Part shown: positions 7,443 to 14,856 of the stretch, piece after piece
Position numbering within the stretch: position 1 is the stretch's first letter
How the letters are laid out: every line of letters starts with the position of its first letter
Assembly (NCBI GenBank): GCA_002394395.1
Contig: DGTR01000027.1
Span: forward strand, 35,456-99,455
DNA: 64,000 bases
Direction of reading: 5' to 3'
Source of the DNA: Bacteroidales bacterium UBA4331
GTDB taxonomy: Bacteria > Bacteroidota > Bacteroidia > Bacteroidales > Paludibacteraceae
Made by a program: the position numbers and the translations under genes
Notes under the pieces: model-generated
The model's input: only the letters and a program-made list of their open reading frames with translations
Databases searched by the model: none
What the model was told of the DNA's origin: nothing

Positions 7443-7601
7443 CTAAAATTTGTGGCGTCCTTCGTCGGCTACAGTCAGTTTCTTACGACCTTTAGCGCGG
7501 CGTGCAGCCAGTACGCGGCGACCGTTTGCGGTTGCCATTCTCTCCAAGAAGCCGTGTTTGTTACGACGCTTGCGTTGGGATGGTTGGAATGTACGTTTCA
7601 T
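7443..7601 (-). CDS. rpmH: 50S ribosomal protein L34
   Basis: 52 residues: MKRTFQPSQRKRRNKHGFLE then RMATANGRRVLAARRAKGRK and KLTVADEGRHKF. The start motif MKRTFQPSxRKRxxxHGF and the basic composition are diagnostic for L34, an rRNA-binding protein of the large subunit. It has its own promoter at 7659-7690. It is too short to stand out as an open frame, but the family match is unmistakable. Confidence 0.97.
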   Translation of the reverse strand: MKRTFQPSQRKRRNKHGFLERMATANGRRVLAARRAKGRKKLTVADEGRHKF

Positions 7602-7658
7602 TGTTTTATAAGTATTTGAGTCCTCTCACGAGGACGGGTTTATACGTCAAAAAGCCTG

Positions 7659-7690
7659 CAAAATTACTGCTTTTTTTTGATATGACCAAA
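7659..7690 (-). promoter_or_regulatory. rpmH promoter
   Basis: In minus sense: TTTG (7690-7687), 20-nt spacer containing ATATCAAAAAAAAGCAG, and -7 TAATTTTG (7666-7659). Confidence 0.8.
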
Positions 7691-7724
7691 TTTTTTCGCA
7701 TTTTTTTTGCTTTTGAATGCATTT

Positions 7725-8285
7725 TTAGTCAAAAACCTCCATTAAAACATCCAAAGAACGGGGAGTTTTCCATGTTTCTACGTGTTCTTCGAAATATGCG
7801 CATAGTGCGCGAAGTTGTTTCTGCCGCTCTGCCCTTGTCTGCGGCAAAGGGAGTTCTTCGCTCATCGCAAAACCTAATTTGGCGGCCAGACCTATCAGAA
7901 ACGATAAATGAAAATTCTGCGGCTCGTCTGTCTCGTCCAACTCCTGAATGGATTGCGCAATATAATCAAACATCGGTTCATCGCTCATGGGGTGTCTTAG
8001 TACATGGTACAGCACTTCGCTGATGAAGAGCGCGATGGTCCTTTTGTACGGGTCGGTATCGATGGTGCGTGGAACAAAGGTTAACTGCGCTGTGCGGATC
8101 GACCGCTCGTCTGTCGTGAGTTGGAGAATCGACAAAGGGTTGTATCGTCCGGAGGTGTTCTTCCGTCCGATCCCATACACCATATAATTAATACGCCCGC
8201 CCGCGCGTGTGTACGCATGTAAGAGGTGGGCTTTGTCGGAGTGGGGTTGCAACGAGAGTACTATCGCATCAGTCGTGGTGTACAT
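7725..8285 (-). CDS. recO: DNA repair protein RecO, internally shortened
   Basis: 186 residues. RecO acts with RecF/RecR to load RecA on SSB-coated gaps. The N-terminal OB-fold is intact (TTDAIVLSLQPHSDKAHLLH, then the GRKN...YNPLSILQL strand region). The helical domain runs through HLSFLIGLAAKLGFAMSEEL, and the C-terminal signature RSLDVLMEVFD is intact. Compared with the usual roughly 240 residues, about 40-50 residues are missing in the middle of the helical domain, where relatives carry an insert with Cys residues. The frame is open throughout, so this is a clean deletion, not a frameshift. The start overlaps the metallophosphatase stop by 17 nt. Confidence 0.85.
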   Translation of the reverse strand: MYTTTDAIVLSLQPHSDKAHLLHAYTRAGGRINYMVYGIGRKNTSGRYNPLSILQLTTDERSIRTAQLTFVPRTIDTDPYKRTIALFISEVLYHVLRHPMSDEPMFDYIAQSIQELDETDEPQNFHLSFLIGLAAKLGFAMSEELPLPQTRAERQKQLRALCAYFEEHVETWKTPRSLDVLMEVFD

Positions 8286-9222
8286 AGAGACTATCGATAA
8301 GCACTCCGTCGGTCAGACGATAGGTCTTGAAAATAAGAGGTCCATGCCCCGTAGAATCTGCGTTTGTTGTGGTCTCGATTACTGCGTAAGCAGGAACGGA
8401 GTCCACCACTTCGGGGGTGTAGAAGAATTTCTGTTCTTTAGGTTTGCCGGCAGTGTTAATGACTACAAACGGCGTACGGCGCATGTAGTTGTGGTCATGT
8501 CCCGCGAGTACCAGATCAGCTTCGCCTAAGGCATGGCGGAAAGCACTGTAGATCAGCACATTCGCGCGGCCTTTTCCTACGGACAGTACCGGGTGATGCA
8601 TCATCACGACTACGAACCGTCCGTCCGCTCTCGCTTGTGTCATCACCCTGCGCAGCCAGGTCAGCGTTCTTGTCAGATGTACCAGACGATTCAGCGGGTT
8701 AGTATCAATCGCGATGAACCGTATAGCCGGCAGATCGACATAGTAAGAGGCACCCGGTACAGTTTCCGGACCGTTCTCCGGATGCGCGAAAGCATGCTCC
8801 CAAACGGGTGAGAGTTCTTTATGAACCCCTTTGGAGTACTCGTGATTGCCCGGCGTGACGATGACCGGCATGCCATTGAGCGCCGAGGCACTCCATTCGC
8901 GAAGCAGCAGCTGATAGTAATAATCCTGCCCCCGGTCCATCCAATCGCCCACTTGTGCGAGCGCTTCGGCTTCGGGTACCCGTGCCGCGAGGGTGTCGTA
9001 ATCGGCCTGCGTGAGCCTGTTATGTACGTCGCCCAGCACAAGGATTGTCGTTTTCTCAGGCGTTGTGTCTCTCTCGAAAACAGGGAAGGTATAGTCCTGC
9101 GTGAGACCGGTCCACTGGGGTTCTTCAGGCATGCCGAACCACGCCTGCCAGCGGAGGGCGCAGATCACTGCGCCTCCCGCTAACAGAAGGGTTAGGAACA
9201 CTATGTAGCCCCACTTGCGCAT
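8269..9222 (-). CDS. Membrane-anchored calcineurin-like metallophosphatase
   Basis: 317 residues. An N-terminal hydrophobic helix (about 5-23) is followed by an extracytoplasmic phosphoesterase domain. The five metal-binding blocks are visible: LVLGDVHNR (D-x-H), QVGDWMDRG (GDxxDRG-like), TPGNHEYS (GNHE), MMHHPV and LAGHDHNYMRR (GHDH). Substrate unknown; phosphoesters or phosphoproteins are possible. The start codon shares one base with the stop of the DUF3127 gene (TAATG), suggesting translational coupling; the 3' end overlaps recO. Confidence 0.87.
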   Translation of the reverse strand: MRKWGYIVFLTLLLAGGAVICALRWQAWFGMPEEPQWTGLTQDYTFPVFERDTTPEKTTILVLGDVHNRLTQADYDTLAARVPEAEALAQVGDWMDRGQDYYYQLLLREWSASALNGMPVIVTPGNHEYSKGVHKELSPVWEHAFAHPENGPETVPGASYYVDLPAIRFIAIDTNPLNRLVHLTRTLTWLRRVMTQARADGRFVVVMMHHPVLSVGKGRANVLIYSAFRHALGEADLVLAGHDHNYMRRTPFVVINTAGKPKEQKFFYTPEVVDSVPAYAVIETTTNADSTGHGPLIFKTYRLTDGVLIDSLYVHHD

Positions 9223-9650
9223 TAGAACGGCAGGTCGCTGGTGCCGTCGCCGGCAGAAGCGTCAAAAGGATCTACATTTACCGGCGCACTCTCTACCGGA
9301 GCTGCTGCAGGTGCTGCAGCCGGTTGTGCAGGAGCTGCTGCCGGGGCTGCCGGAGCAGGAGCGGCTGCGGCTTGTGTGGTGTCACCCTGCTGGATGCGCC
9401 ATGCGCGGATAGAGGTGTACCAACGGCCGTTGAACTCGCGGCTCTCGATATCGAAACTAACGGTAACCAGCTGATCTACATCGCAGGGGTTCTGCTTGAT
9501 ACGCTCCTCGCCGAACACCTCGAAATGTACCTTGCGGGGGTACTGATCCAGGGTCTCGAGTACGTATGGCTGTACTTTCCACGGGTTGCCGTTACGGCCT
9601 ATGCCCTCTTGGGCGGGCAGTACTTGGATGATTTTTCCTACTACTTCCAT
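9222..9650 (-). CDS. DUF3127 OB-fold protein with SSB-like C-terminal tip
   Basis: 142 residues. Residues 1-95 form the DUF3127 domain, an OB-like fold confined mainly to Bacteroidota (VVGKIIQVLPAQEGIGRNGN, then VHFEVFGEERI and WYTSIRAWRIQ). A low-complexity Ala/Pro linker (about 97-128) leads to the acidic tip ending SDLPF, matching the D-(I/L)-P-F end with which SSB recruits repair enzymes. Lying next to a phosphatase gene and near recO, it may be a single-strand DNA-binding accessory protein; that is inference from architecture. Confidence 0.85.
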   Translation of the reverse strand: MEVVGKIIQVLPAQEGIGRNGNPWKVQPYVLETLDQYPRKVHFEVFGEERIKQNPCDVDQLVTVSFDIESREFNGRWYTSIRAWRIQQGDTTQAAAAPAPAAPAAAPAQPAAAPAAAPVESAPVNVDPFDASAGDGTSDLPF

Positions 9651-9652
9651 GT

Positions 9653-9682
9653 CTTTAAACTTTCAGTTTTAAACATTCAACC
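9653..9682. repeat. Family E-like run between pgk and the DUF3127 gene
   Basis: In minus sense: GTTGAATGTTTAAAACTGAA then AGTTTAAAG, units of about 9-10 nt filling the gap between the pgk stop and the next start. Confidence 0.4.
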
Positions 9683-10933
9683 TTATTCGCCTTTAATAGC
9701 AGCCACACCCGGGAGTACTTTTCCTTCGATTGCTTCGAGGAGTGCACCACCACCGGTGGAGATATACGAAACCTTGTCTGCCAGACCGAACTTGTTGACG
9801 CAAGCTACGGAGTCGCCACCGCCGATGAGCGAGAAAGCACCTTCTGCCGTTGCCTCTGCAATCGCGTTACCGATAGCGCGGCTGCCGTCGCAGAAGTTAT
9901 CGAACTCGAACACACCTGCAGGACCGTTCCAAAGAATGGTCTTGGCGCCCTTGATAGCGTTAGCGAAGTTCTTCTGTGCCTCAGGACCGGCATCCAGACC
10001 TTCCCAGCCCTCAGGAATAGCATTGGACGGGAATACCTTCTGGTTGGCGTCGTTGCTGAAACTGTCTGCGCAAATAGCGTCCGGAGCGAGCACGAGCTCT
10101 ACGCCGTTCTTCTTGGCCAATTCCTCTACACCTAATGCTACATCGAGTTTGTCGAGCTCTACGATCGAACCGCCGATCTCGCCGCCGTGTGCTTTAGCGA
10201 AAGTATAAGTCATACCGCCGCAGAGAATCAGTTTATCTACTTTGCCCAGCAGGTTCTCGATGATACCGATCTTCGAGCTTACTTTCGAACCGCCCATGAT
10301 TGCTACAAACGGACGTTTGATATCTTTGAGGATAGCATCAACCGCAGCTACTTCTTTCTCCATCAGGAATCCGAGCATCTTGTTGTCTGCGTCGAAATAA
10401 TCGGCGATGACAGCGGTCGATGCATGTTTGCGGTGAGCGGTACCGAAAGCGTCCATCACGTAGCAGTCTGCGTACGAAGCGAGCGTCTTAGCGAACTCTT
10501 TCTGACGTGCTTTCATCTCTTTCTTGGCGGACTCGTAAGCGGGATCCTCTTTCTCGATACCTACAGGTTTGCCTTCCTCCTCCGGATAGAAACGGAGGTT
10601 CTCCAGCAGCAGTACCTCGCCCGGTTTGAGAGCGGCAGCCTGTGCCTGTGCTTTTGCGCAGTCCTCTGCGAATTGAACCGGACGACCTAAGGCTTCTGCT
10701 ACTGCATCTTTGATCTGACCAAGGCTGAACTTAGCCTGCACTTTGCCTTTCGGCTTGCCCATGTGGCTCATGATAATCAGCGCACCACCTTCATCCAGGA
10801 TGTGTTTGAGGGTCGGAAGCGCACCACGGATACGGGTGTCGTCTGTGATTTTTCCATTCTCGTCCAGGGGCACATTGAAGTCCACACGAACGATCGCCTT
10901 CTTGCCGGCGAATTTGTAATCTTTAATCGTCAT
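9683..10933 (-). CDS. pgk: Phosphoglycerate kinase
   Basis: 416 residues. Glycolytic enzyme: 1,3-bisphosphoglycerate + ADP to 3-phosphoglycerate + ATP. It carries the PGK signature KKAIVRVDFNVPLDENGKIT, the substrate residues in LIIMSHMGKPKG and YVMDAFGTAHR, the hinge block FVAIMGGSKVSSKIGIIENL and the nucleotide block SLIGGGDSVACVNKFGLADK. An insert at about residues 116-145 (EEEGKPVGIEKEDPAYESAK) is usual for Bacteroidota PGKs. No promoter was recognised directly upstream; a repeat fills the gap to the DUF6242 gene. Confidence 0.97.
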   Translation of the reverse strand: MTIKDYKFAGKKAIVRVDFNVPLDENGKITDDTRIRGALPTLKHILDEGGALIIMSHMGKPKGKVQAKFSLGQIKDAVAEALGRPVQFAEDCAKAQAQAAALKPGEVLLLENLRFYPEEEGKPVGIEKEDPAYESAKKEMKARQKEFAKTLASYADCYVMDAFGTAHRKHASTAVIADYFDADNKMLGFLMEKEVAAVDAILKDIKRPFVAIMGGSKVSSKIGIIENLLGKVDKLILCGGMTYTFAKAHGGEIGGSIVELDKLDVALGVEELAKKNGVELVLAPDAICADSFSNDANQKVFPSNAIPEGWEGLDAGPEAQKNFANAIKGAKTILWNGPAGVFEFDNFCDGSRAIGNAIAEATAEGAFSLIGGGDSVACVNKFGLADKVSYISTGGGALLEAIEGKVLPGVAAIKGE

Positions 10934-10967
10934 AATGTGTTATATTTTAGTTGTTTTTAGTTGCTTT

Positions 10968-11001
10968 CGTAATCCCGTAATCACGTTATTACGTTATTTT
11001 A
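10968..11001. repeat. ACGTTATT/CGTAATC octamer run
   Basis: The plus strand reads CGTAATCCCGTAATCACGTT then ATTACGTTATTTTATTT, units of about 8 nt, from the DUF6242 stop toward pgk. A short relative (ATTACGTAATCATGG) lies just before pepD at 42625. Confidence 0.5.
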
Positions 11002-12333
11002 TTTCCAATCGATGGAGTTCAGCCTTCCGCGATAGACGTCGCTGTACGAGGAGGTCTGATCCTGTCCGCCGAATAAATAAATATCGTTCCCGCGCACGAT
11101 GGCGGTCTGTTTCTGCCGTGCCTGATAGACTTCGGGCAGCTGGTTCTTGGTGGTGTCCGCTTTGGTCCAAGTCATGCCCTCATTGGTGGAGACGAGGATG
11201 TCCCGACCGAAATAAGTCATCTGGTCGTCCACGCCGCCGAAGAGTAACATCTGATTATTGTACCAAACGACAGACATTCCTGTCATGCCGGATACTTTCG
11301 GACGGTCGATAGAGAACTCCTCCAGCCGGTATTGCCCTTTGGGCTGCGGGTGCTCGGAGTACTCCAGGTGCCATTTGGTGCCGAGACTCTTGCCGTTCTC
11401 CGCAAAGCCGCCGATGATCATCGCCCGCTCACGACCGCTGGGGCTGTTGAAACACAGAGTCGCAAAATCGCTGATAGGAAACTCACCTTGGGGCTTCAAA
11501 CCGCTCAGCGTCAACTCACCGTTATGGAAATATCCTAATTCGTATTGGTCCTCTTTCTGCGTCAGTACCCATGCCATGCCGTTCCAGTAAAGCAGCATCG
11601 TCACTACTTCTTCTGTTACCGCGTTCGGCGTCCAGGTGACCGCATCGTCCGAGGTGTAAATCGTATGATCCTGCGCGTAGTAAAGGGTCTGGTCATCGGA
11701 GATCATCTGCCGCACTTTGGTACCTGCGGGCAGACCTGTCGGTGCTACAGGAGTACTCCATTCCTCGCCTTTTTCGGAGCGATAGACGGAGAGTTCAAAA
11801 CCGTTCGACACCATCATCACGAAATCGCCGTTCTGCTCCAATACGCGTTGTTCCGTCTCTTCGTGGTCGTCAAAACCGTCGAAGATCTTCTCCCACGTAT
11901 AGAGGTCGGGATCCACCTGATGCACCGTCGGACGGATCTCATAAACCTTGGTGTTCGTCTTGTCCGCGGAACGGATAGAGAGATATATGGGGCTCTTGGT
12001 GAAGTCAAGCGTGTCGTAGCCCGTCAGCAGGCAAACCGTGTCCGGGAAGATGAGGGACGAAGCGCTCGGCGTAGCGGCAAACACAAATCGCGGCACTACG
12101 CGGTGCAGATCCGTGCCATAGAGCATCGAGTCTTTGTTCCACACCAAACCCGTATCCAGCCGCTCTTCGACGGTGAAGACCGCTTGTGCCAGACCCGGCA
12201 TCGAGTCCGCTTTGGCAAACGAGAATGCACTCAGCCGTGCTACCGACGAAGGGACGGTGGTAGAGCCGGAGTTGTCACAACCGATTAGCAAAAGTGCAAA
12301 AAAACACGTTAATATGTATAATAATTTGCGCAT
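10999..12333 (-). CDS. DUF6242 lipoprotein with beta-propeller (Kelch-like) repeats
   Basis: 444 residues. Lipoprotein signal peptide MRKLLYILTCFFALLLIGC with lipobox LIGC (Cys19). Residues about 30-150 are a beta domain; about 155-444 carry repeats of the type SSGFELSVYRSEKGEEWSTP, VYYAQDHTIYTSDDAVTWTP and GNDIYLFGGQDQ, a seven-bladed propeller like those of DUF6242 proteins. It is expected on the outer membrane. Its role is unknown. The gene diverges from the folate cyclo-ligase gene. Confidence 0.82.
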   Translation of the reverse strand: MRKLLYILTCFFALLLIGCDNSGSTTVPSSVARLSAFSFAKADSMPGLAQAVFTVEERLDTGLVWNKDSMLYGTDLHRVVPRFVFAATPSASSLIFPDTVCLLTGYDTLDFTKSPIYLSIRSADKTNTKVYEIRPTVHQVDPDLYTWEKIFDGFDDHEETEQRVLEQNGDFVMMVSNGFELSVYRSEKGEEWSTPVAPTGLPAGTKVRQMISDDQTLYYAQDHTIYTSDDAVTWTPNAVTEEVVTMLLYWNGMAWVLTQKEDQYELGYFHNGELTLSGLKPQGEFPISDFATLCFNSPSGRERAMIIGGFAENGKSLGTKWHLEYSEHPQPKGQYRLEEFSIDRPKVSGMTGMSVVWYNNQMLLFGGVDDQMTYFGRDILVSTNEGMTWTKADTTKNQLPEVYQARQKQTAIVRGNDIYLFGGQDQTSSYSDVYRGRLNSIDWK

Positions 12334-12356
12334 TTCAAATATTTTTTGTACCTTTG
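12325..12356 (+). promoter_or_regulatory. Promoter for the folate cyclo-ligase gene
   Basis: TTTG (12325-12328), 20-nt spacer, TACCTTTG (12349-12356). An opposed -7 box (CAAAGGTA on plus, 12363-12370) immediately downstream points at the DUF6242 gene, so the two predicted transcripts would overlap by a few bases. No clear -33 was seen for the minus one. Confidence 0.75.
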
Positions 12357-12386
12357 CAGCCGCAAAGGTAAAACTTATCTACATTT

Positions 12387-12989
12387 ATGTTGTTCGAATC
12401 ACAAATACATGATCTCAAAATGTGGCTGCCGTGGTGCCGTATCCGTCGTGATCAGGCAGCCCTTCGGGCTATCGTGGAGCAGCAGCGCCGCATGATGAAA
12501 CCCGAGGATGTGGCATCTCAGTCCGCACAAGTCATCAGCCAGATTGAGAAGATGACGGCTTTTCGCGAGGCAAAGACTGTGATGCTTTATTATCCCGTCC
12601 ATAACGAGGTGGATCTGCGTCCGCTGCTCGCTAAGTATGCGGGTGAAAAAACGTTTCTCTTACCTGTTACCCATCGCCACTCGATGGAGGTGCGTCCCTA
12701 TGACGGGGAGGATATGATGCGGAAGGGACATTTAGGGGTACCTGAGCCGCAGACTCCCACGTATCATGGAGCTATTGATTTGATCTTGGTGCCCGGCGTG
12801 GTCTTTGACAACCATCGGCACCGTATTGGTCGGGGTGGAGGATATTACGATCGCTTCCTGTCCAAACACAAGACTTCGAAACAGGTCGGTGTCTGCTATT
12901 CCTTCCAACTGCGCAAGCGCGATATCCCGCACATGTATTCCGATCGCCGCATGGACCGGGTGGTTACTCCTCTGTCGACCATTGGATAG
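12387..12989 (+). CDS. 5-formyltetrahydrofolate cyclo-ligase
   Basis: 200 residues from this start; ATG 12420 (189 residues) is an equally good start. The enzyme converts 5-formyl-THF to 5,10-methenyl-THF using ATP. Signatures: RRDQAALRAIVEQQRRMMKP at the N-terminus, TVMLYYPVHNEVDLRPLL in the core and the family hallmark IGRGGGYYDRFLSKH near residue 150. It is alone on the plus strand here. Its 3' end overlaps the convergent neighbour by 26 bp. Confidence 0.92.
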   Translation: MLFESQIHDLKMWLPWCRIRRDQAALRAIVEQQRRMMKPEDVASQSAQVISQIEKMTAFREAKTVMLYYPVHNEVDLRPLLAKYAGEKTFLLPVTHRHSMEVRPYDGEDMMRKGHLGVPEPQTPTYHGAIDLILVPGVVFDNHRHRIGRGGGYYDRFLSKHKTSKQVGVCYSFQLRKRDIPHMYSDRRMDRVVTPLSTIG

Positions 12990-13731
12990 TCGGTTGGCTA
13001 TCCTGGATGCGTTTCAGCTCTCGGTCACTCTCGGCCGAGAGTTTTCTTTCGCCCTTGCGGTAGTAGTAGATCACGCCGTACATCTGACATTTCATCATCT
13101 TCGCGTACGGCAGCTGGTCTTTGTAGTAGTCCTCCACGAGGTTCCATATATTCAGTATTATCTCGTCTGCCTGCGCGCGTAGCGGCTCTAAGTCCCCATG
13201 CACACGCTCCGTGTTCTGCACGTGGAAAGCATGCTGCCGTTGGTGATCGCAGAAGATGTCATAATGCACCTTGACCTTGTTAATCGCCGGATTATAAATC
13301 GGGAAACCGCCGTTCGCCATGCGTTTCTGCTCACCCTCGATAATCTTCTTTCCCCACTCTAAAAGGTACTCTTCGGTCGATAGATCCGGCACTATATGTT
13401 GGTGCGGATCCAGGCCGTAAAGCAGTTTCTGCTCTTTCTTGATCTCGCCGCGGATGACGGAGAGGTTGAGTACCTGGATGAAATGCGAGATATACATACG
13501 TGCGTTCTGCACGATGTGACGGTACTGTTTGTTGGCGTTGACAGTGGAGGCATAGTTGTCTTTGGATTGCATCACTATGTTCTCAAACTGCACCAAGAAC
13601 CGTTGTGCTTCGCTTTGTACTTTGTACGGGATGACCTGCTCGGTATAGTCGGCTCCTTGCGCGCGCTGGATAGCGTTCTGCAGGGCATGCAGGCGAGCTA
13701 AGTCCGTGTTGGGTAATCGACGATAAGGCAT
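12964..13731 (-). CDS. Conserved Bacteroidota hypothetical protein
   Basis: 255 residues, largely alpha-helical and without a signal peptide, so cytoplasmic. No catalytic motif recognised. Landmarks: QFENIVMQSKDNYASTVNAN, ARMYISHFIQVLNLSVIRGE, EWGKKIIEGEQKRMANGGFP and YYYRKGERKLSAESDRELKR at the C-terminus. The complete gap to the polyprenyl synthetase gene upstream is a family A repeat, so the two are probably co-transcribed. Convergent 26-bp overlap with the cyclo-ligase gene. The family looks conserved but has no name that I know. Confidence 0.75.
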   Translation of the reverse strand: MPYRRLPNTDLARLHALQNAIQRAQGADYTEQVIPYKVQSEAQRFLVQFENIVMQSKDNYASTVNANKQYRHIVQNARMYISHFIQVLNLSVIRGEIKKEQKLLYGLDPHQHIVPDLSTEEYLLEWGKKIIEGEQKRMANGGFPIYNPAINKVKVHYDIFCDHQRQHAFHVQNTERVHGDLEPLRAQADEIILNIWNLVEDYYKDQLPYAKMMKCQMYGVIYYYRKGERKLSAESDRELKRIQDSQPTIQWSTEE

Positions 13732-13768
13732 CTTGTTATTTACGATTTAAACATTTACCATTTGTTCT
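13732..13768. repeat. Family A repeat filling a gap
   Basis: The plus strand reads ATTTACGATTTAAACATTTA then CCATTTGTTC. It spans the whole gap between the polyprenyl synthetase stop and the next start. Confidence 0.65.
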
Positions 13769-14737
13769 TTAACTCTTTCTGGTGGCGAGCTTCTCAGCCA
13801 ACTCACGGAGCGTCTCCGTGGCGTCGTTCTGCGGCAGTTTGTCCAGCTGTGCGAGGGCAAGAGCAGTCTGCTCCTCCATCACTACTTCACTCGCTTCGCG
13901 TACACCGAGACGGGTGAAAATCTCCGTCACGGCTGCAATCTTTTCTTCGTCACGGTCGGTCGCCATCATCCATTGCAGCAACTCCGCGCGGCTCTCTGCG
14001 TCCGCTGTCTCCATCGCGGTGAGAAGGAGGAAAGTCTTCTTGTTCGCGCATATATCTCCGCCGATCTTCTTGCCGAAAGTCTTCGGGTCGCCATACACAT
14101 CGAGGAGGTCGTCCTGAATCTGGAAAGCCAGACCGATATGCAGGCCGTATTGGTACAGCGCCTCCTGTTGGTTCTCGTTCGCTCCGGCAATATAGCCGCC
14201 GATCTTCATTGCGTACGCCAAGAGCACCGAGGTCTTCTTCTCAATCATCATCATGTACTCCTCGATACTCACGTGGCTCGCGTGCTCGAAATCCACGTCG
14301 TACTGCTGTCCTTCGCACACGCCGGTCGCCATCTCGTTGAACATCTTCAGCGCTCCCGCCAGCTTCTCTGCCGGCACTTGCGATAGTAGCTTGTACGCCT
14401 CGATGAGCATCTGGTCGCCCGAGAGGATAGCTGTGTTCTCGTCCCATTTGACATGTACCGTCTCACGGCCGCGGCGCACGGACGCTTTGTCCATCACGTC
14501 GTCGTGCAGCAGCGTGAAGTTATGGAATACCTCCAACGCCAATGCCGCAGGCACTACGTCATCCATCACGCTGCCGTTCAGCAGACCGCCGTTGATGATC
14601 GTCTCTGCCGCCAGGAGCGCCAAGGTCGGACGAATTCTCTTGCCGCCGGACGCCAATGCGTACTCAATCGGCTCGTACAGTCCCCGTGGCTCCTTGTCCC
14701 AATGAAGGGATTCTATCGCTTGGTTAATATCAATCAT
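13769..14737 (-). CDS. Polyprenyl diphosphate synthase (IspA/IspB family)
   Basis: 322 residues. It condenses isopentenyl diphosphate with allylic diphosphates. The two aspartate-rich motifs are LLHDDVMDKASVRRGRETVH (first, DDxxD) and FQIQDDLLDVYGDPKTFGKK (second, DDxxD), preceded by GGKRIRPTLALLA. The residues just upstream of the first motif (LEVFHNFTLL) set chain length; Phe there favours short products such as FPP or GGPP, but the product cannot be fixed from sequence. It precedes the 255-residue hypothetical gene and follows ddl, with repeats filling both gaps. Confidence 0.92.
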   Translation of the reverse strand: MIDINQAIESLHWDKEPRGLYEPIEYALASGGKRIRPTLALLAAETIINGGLLNGSVMDDVVPAALALEVFHNFTLLHDDVMDKASVRRGRETVHVKWDENTAILSGDQMLIEAYKLLSQVPAEKLAGALKMFNEMATGVCEGQQYDVDFEHASHVSIEEYMMMIEKKTSVLLAYAMKIGGYIAGANENQQEALYQYGLHIGLAFQIQDDLLDVYGDPKTFGKKIGGDICANKKTFLLLTAMETADAESRAELLQWMMATDRDEEKIAAVTEIFTRLGVREASEVVMEEQTALALAQLDKLPQNDATETLRELAEKLATRKS

Positions 14738-14856
14738 GTTATTTACGATTTGGTCATTTACGATTTGACCATTTATTTGTTTATTGAGTCATTTTTTTAA
14801 TGGCTAAATTGCCAAATGGTACATAAATGGTACATGGTACATGACTAAATGGCACA
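14738..14856. repeat. Full-length palindromic family A element between ddl and the polyprenyl synthetase gene
   Basis: The left part is inverted-sense units (TTTACGATTTGGTCATTTAC ...), the right part direct-sense units (CCAAATGGTACATAAATGG ... TACATGACTAAATGG), around the centre AATGGCTAAATTGCC. The 22-nt core at 14803-14824 is identical to 51117-51138. The element equals the whole intergenic gap. Confidence 0.8.
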
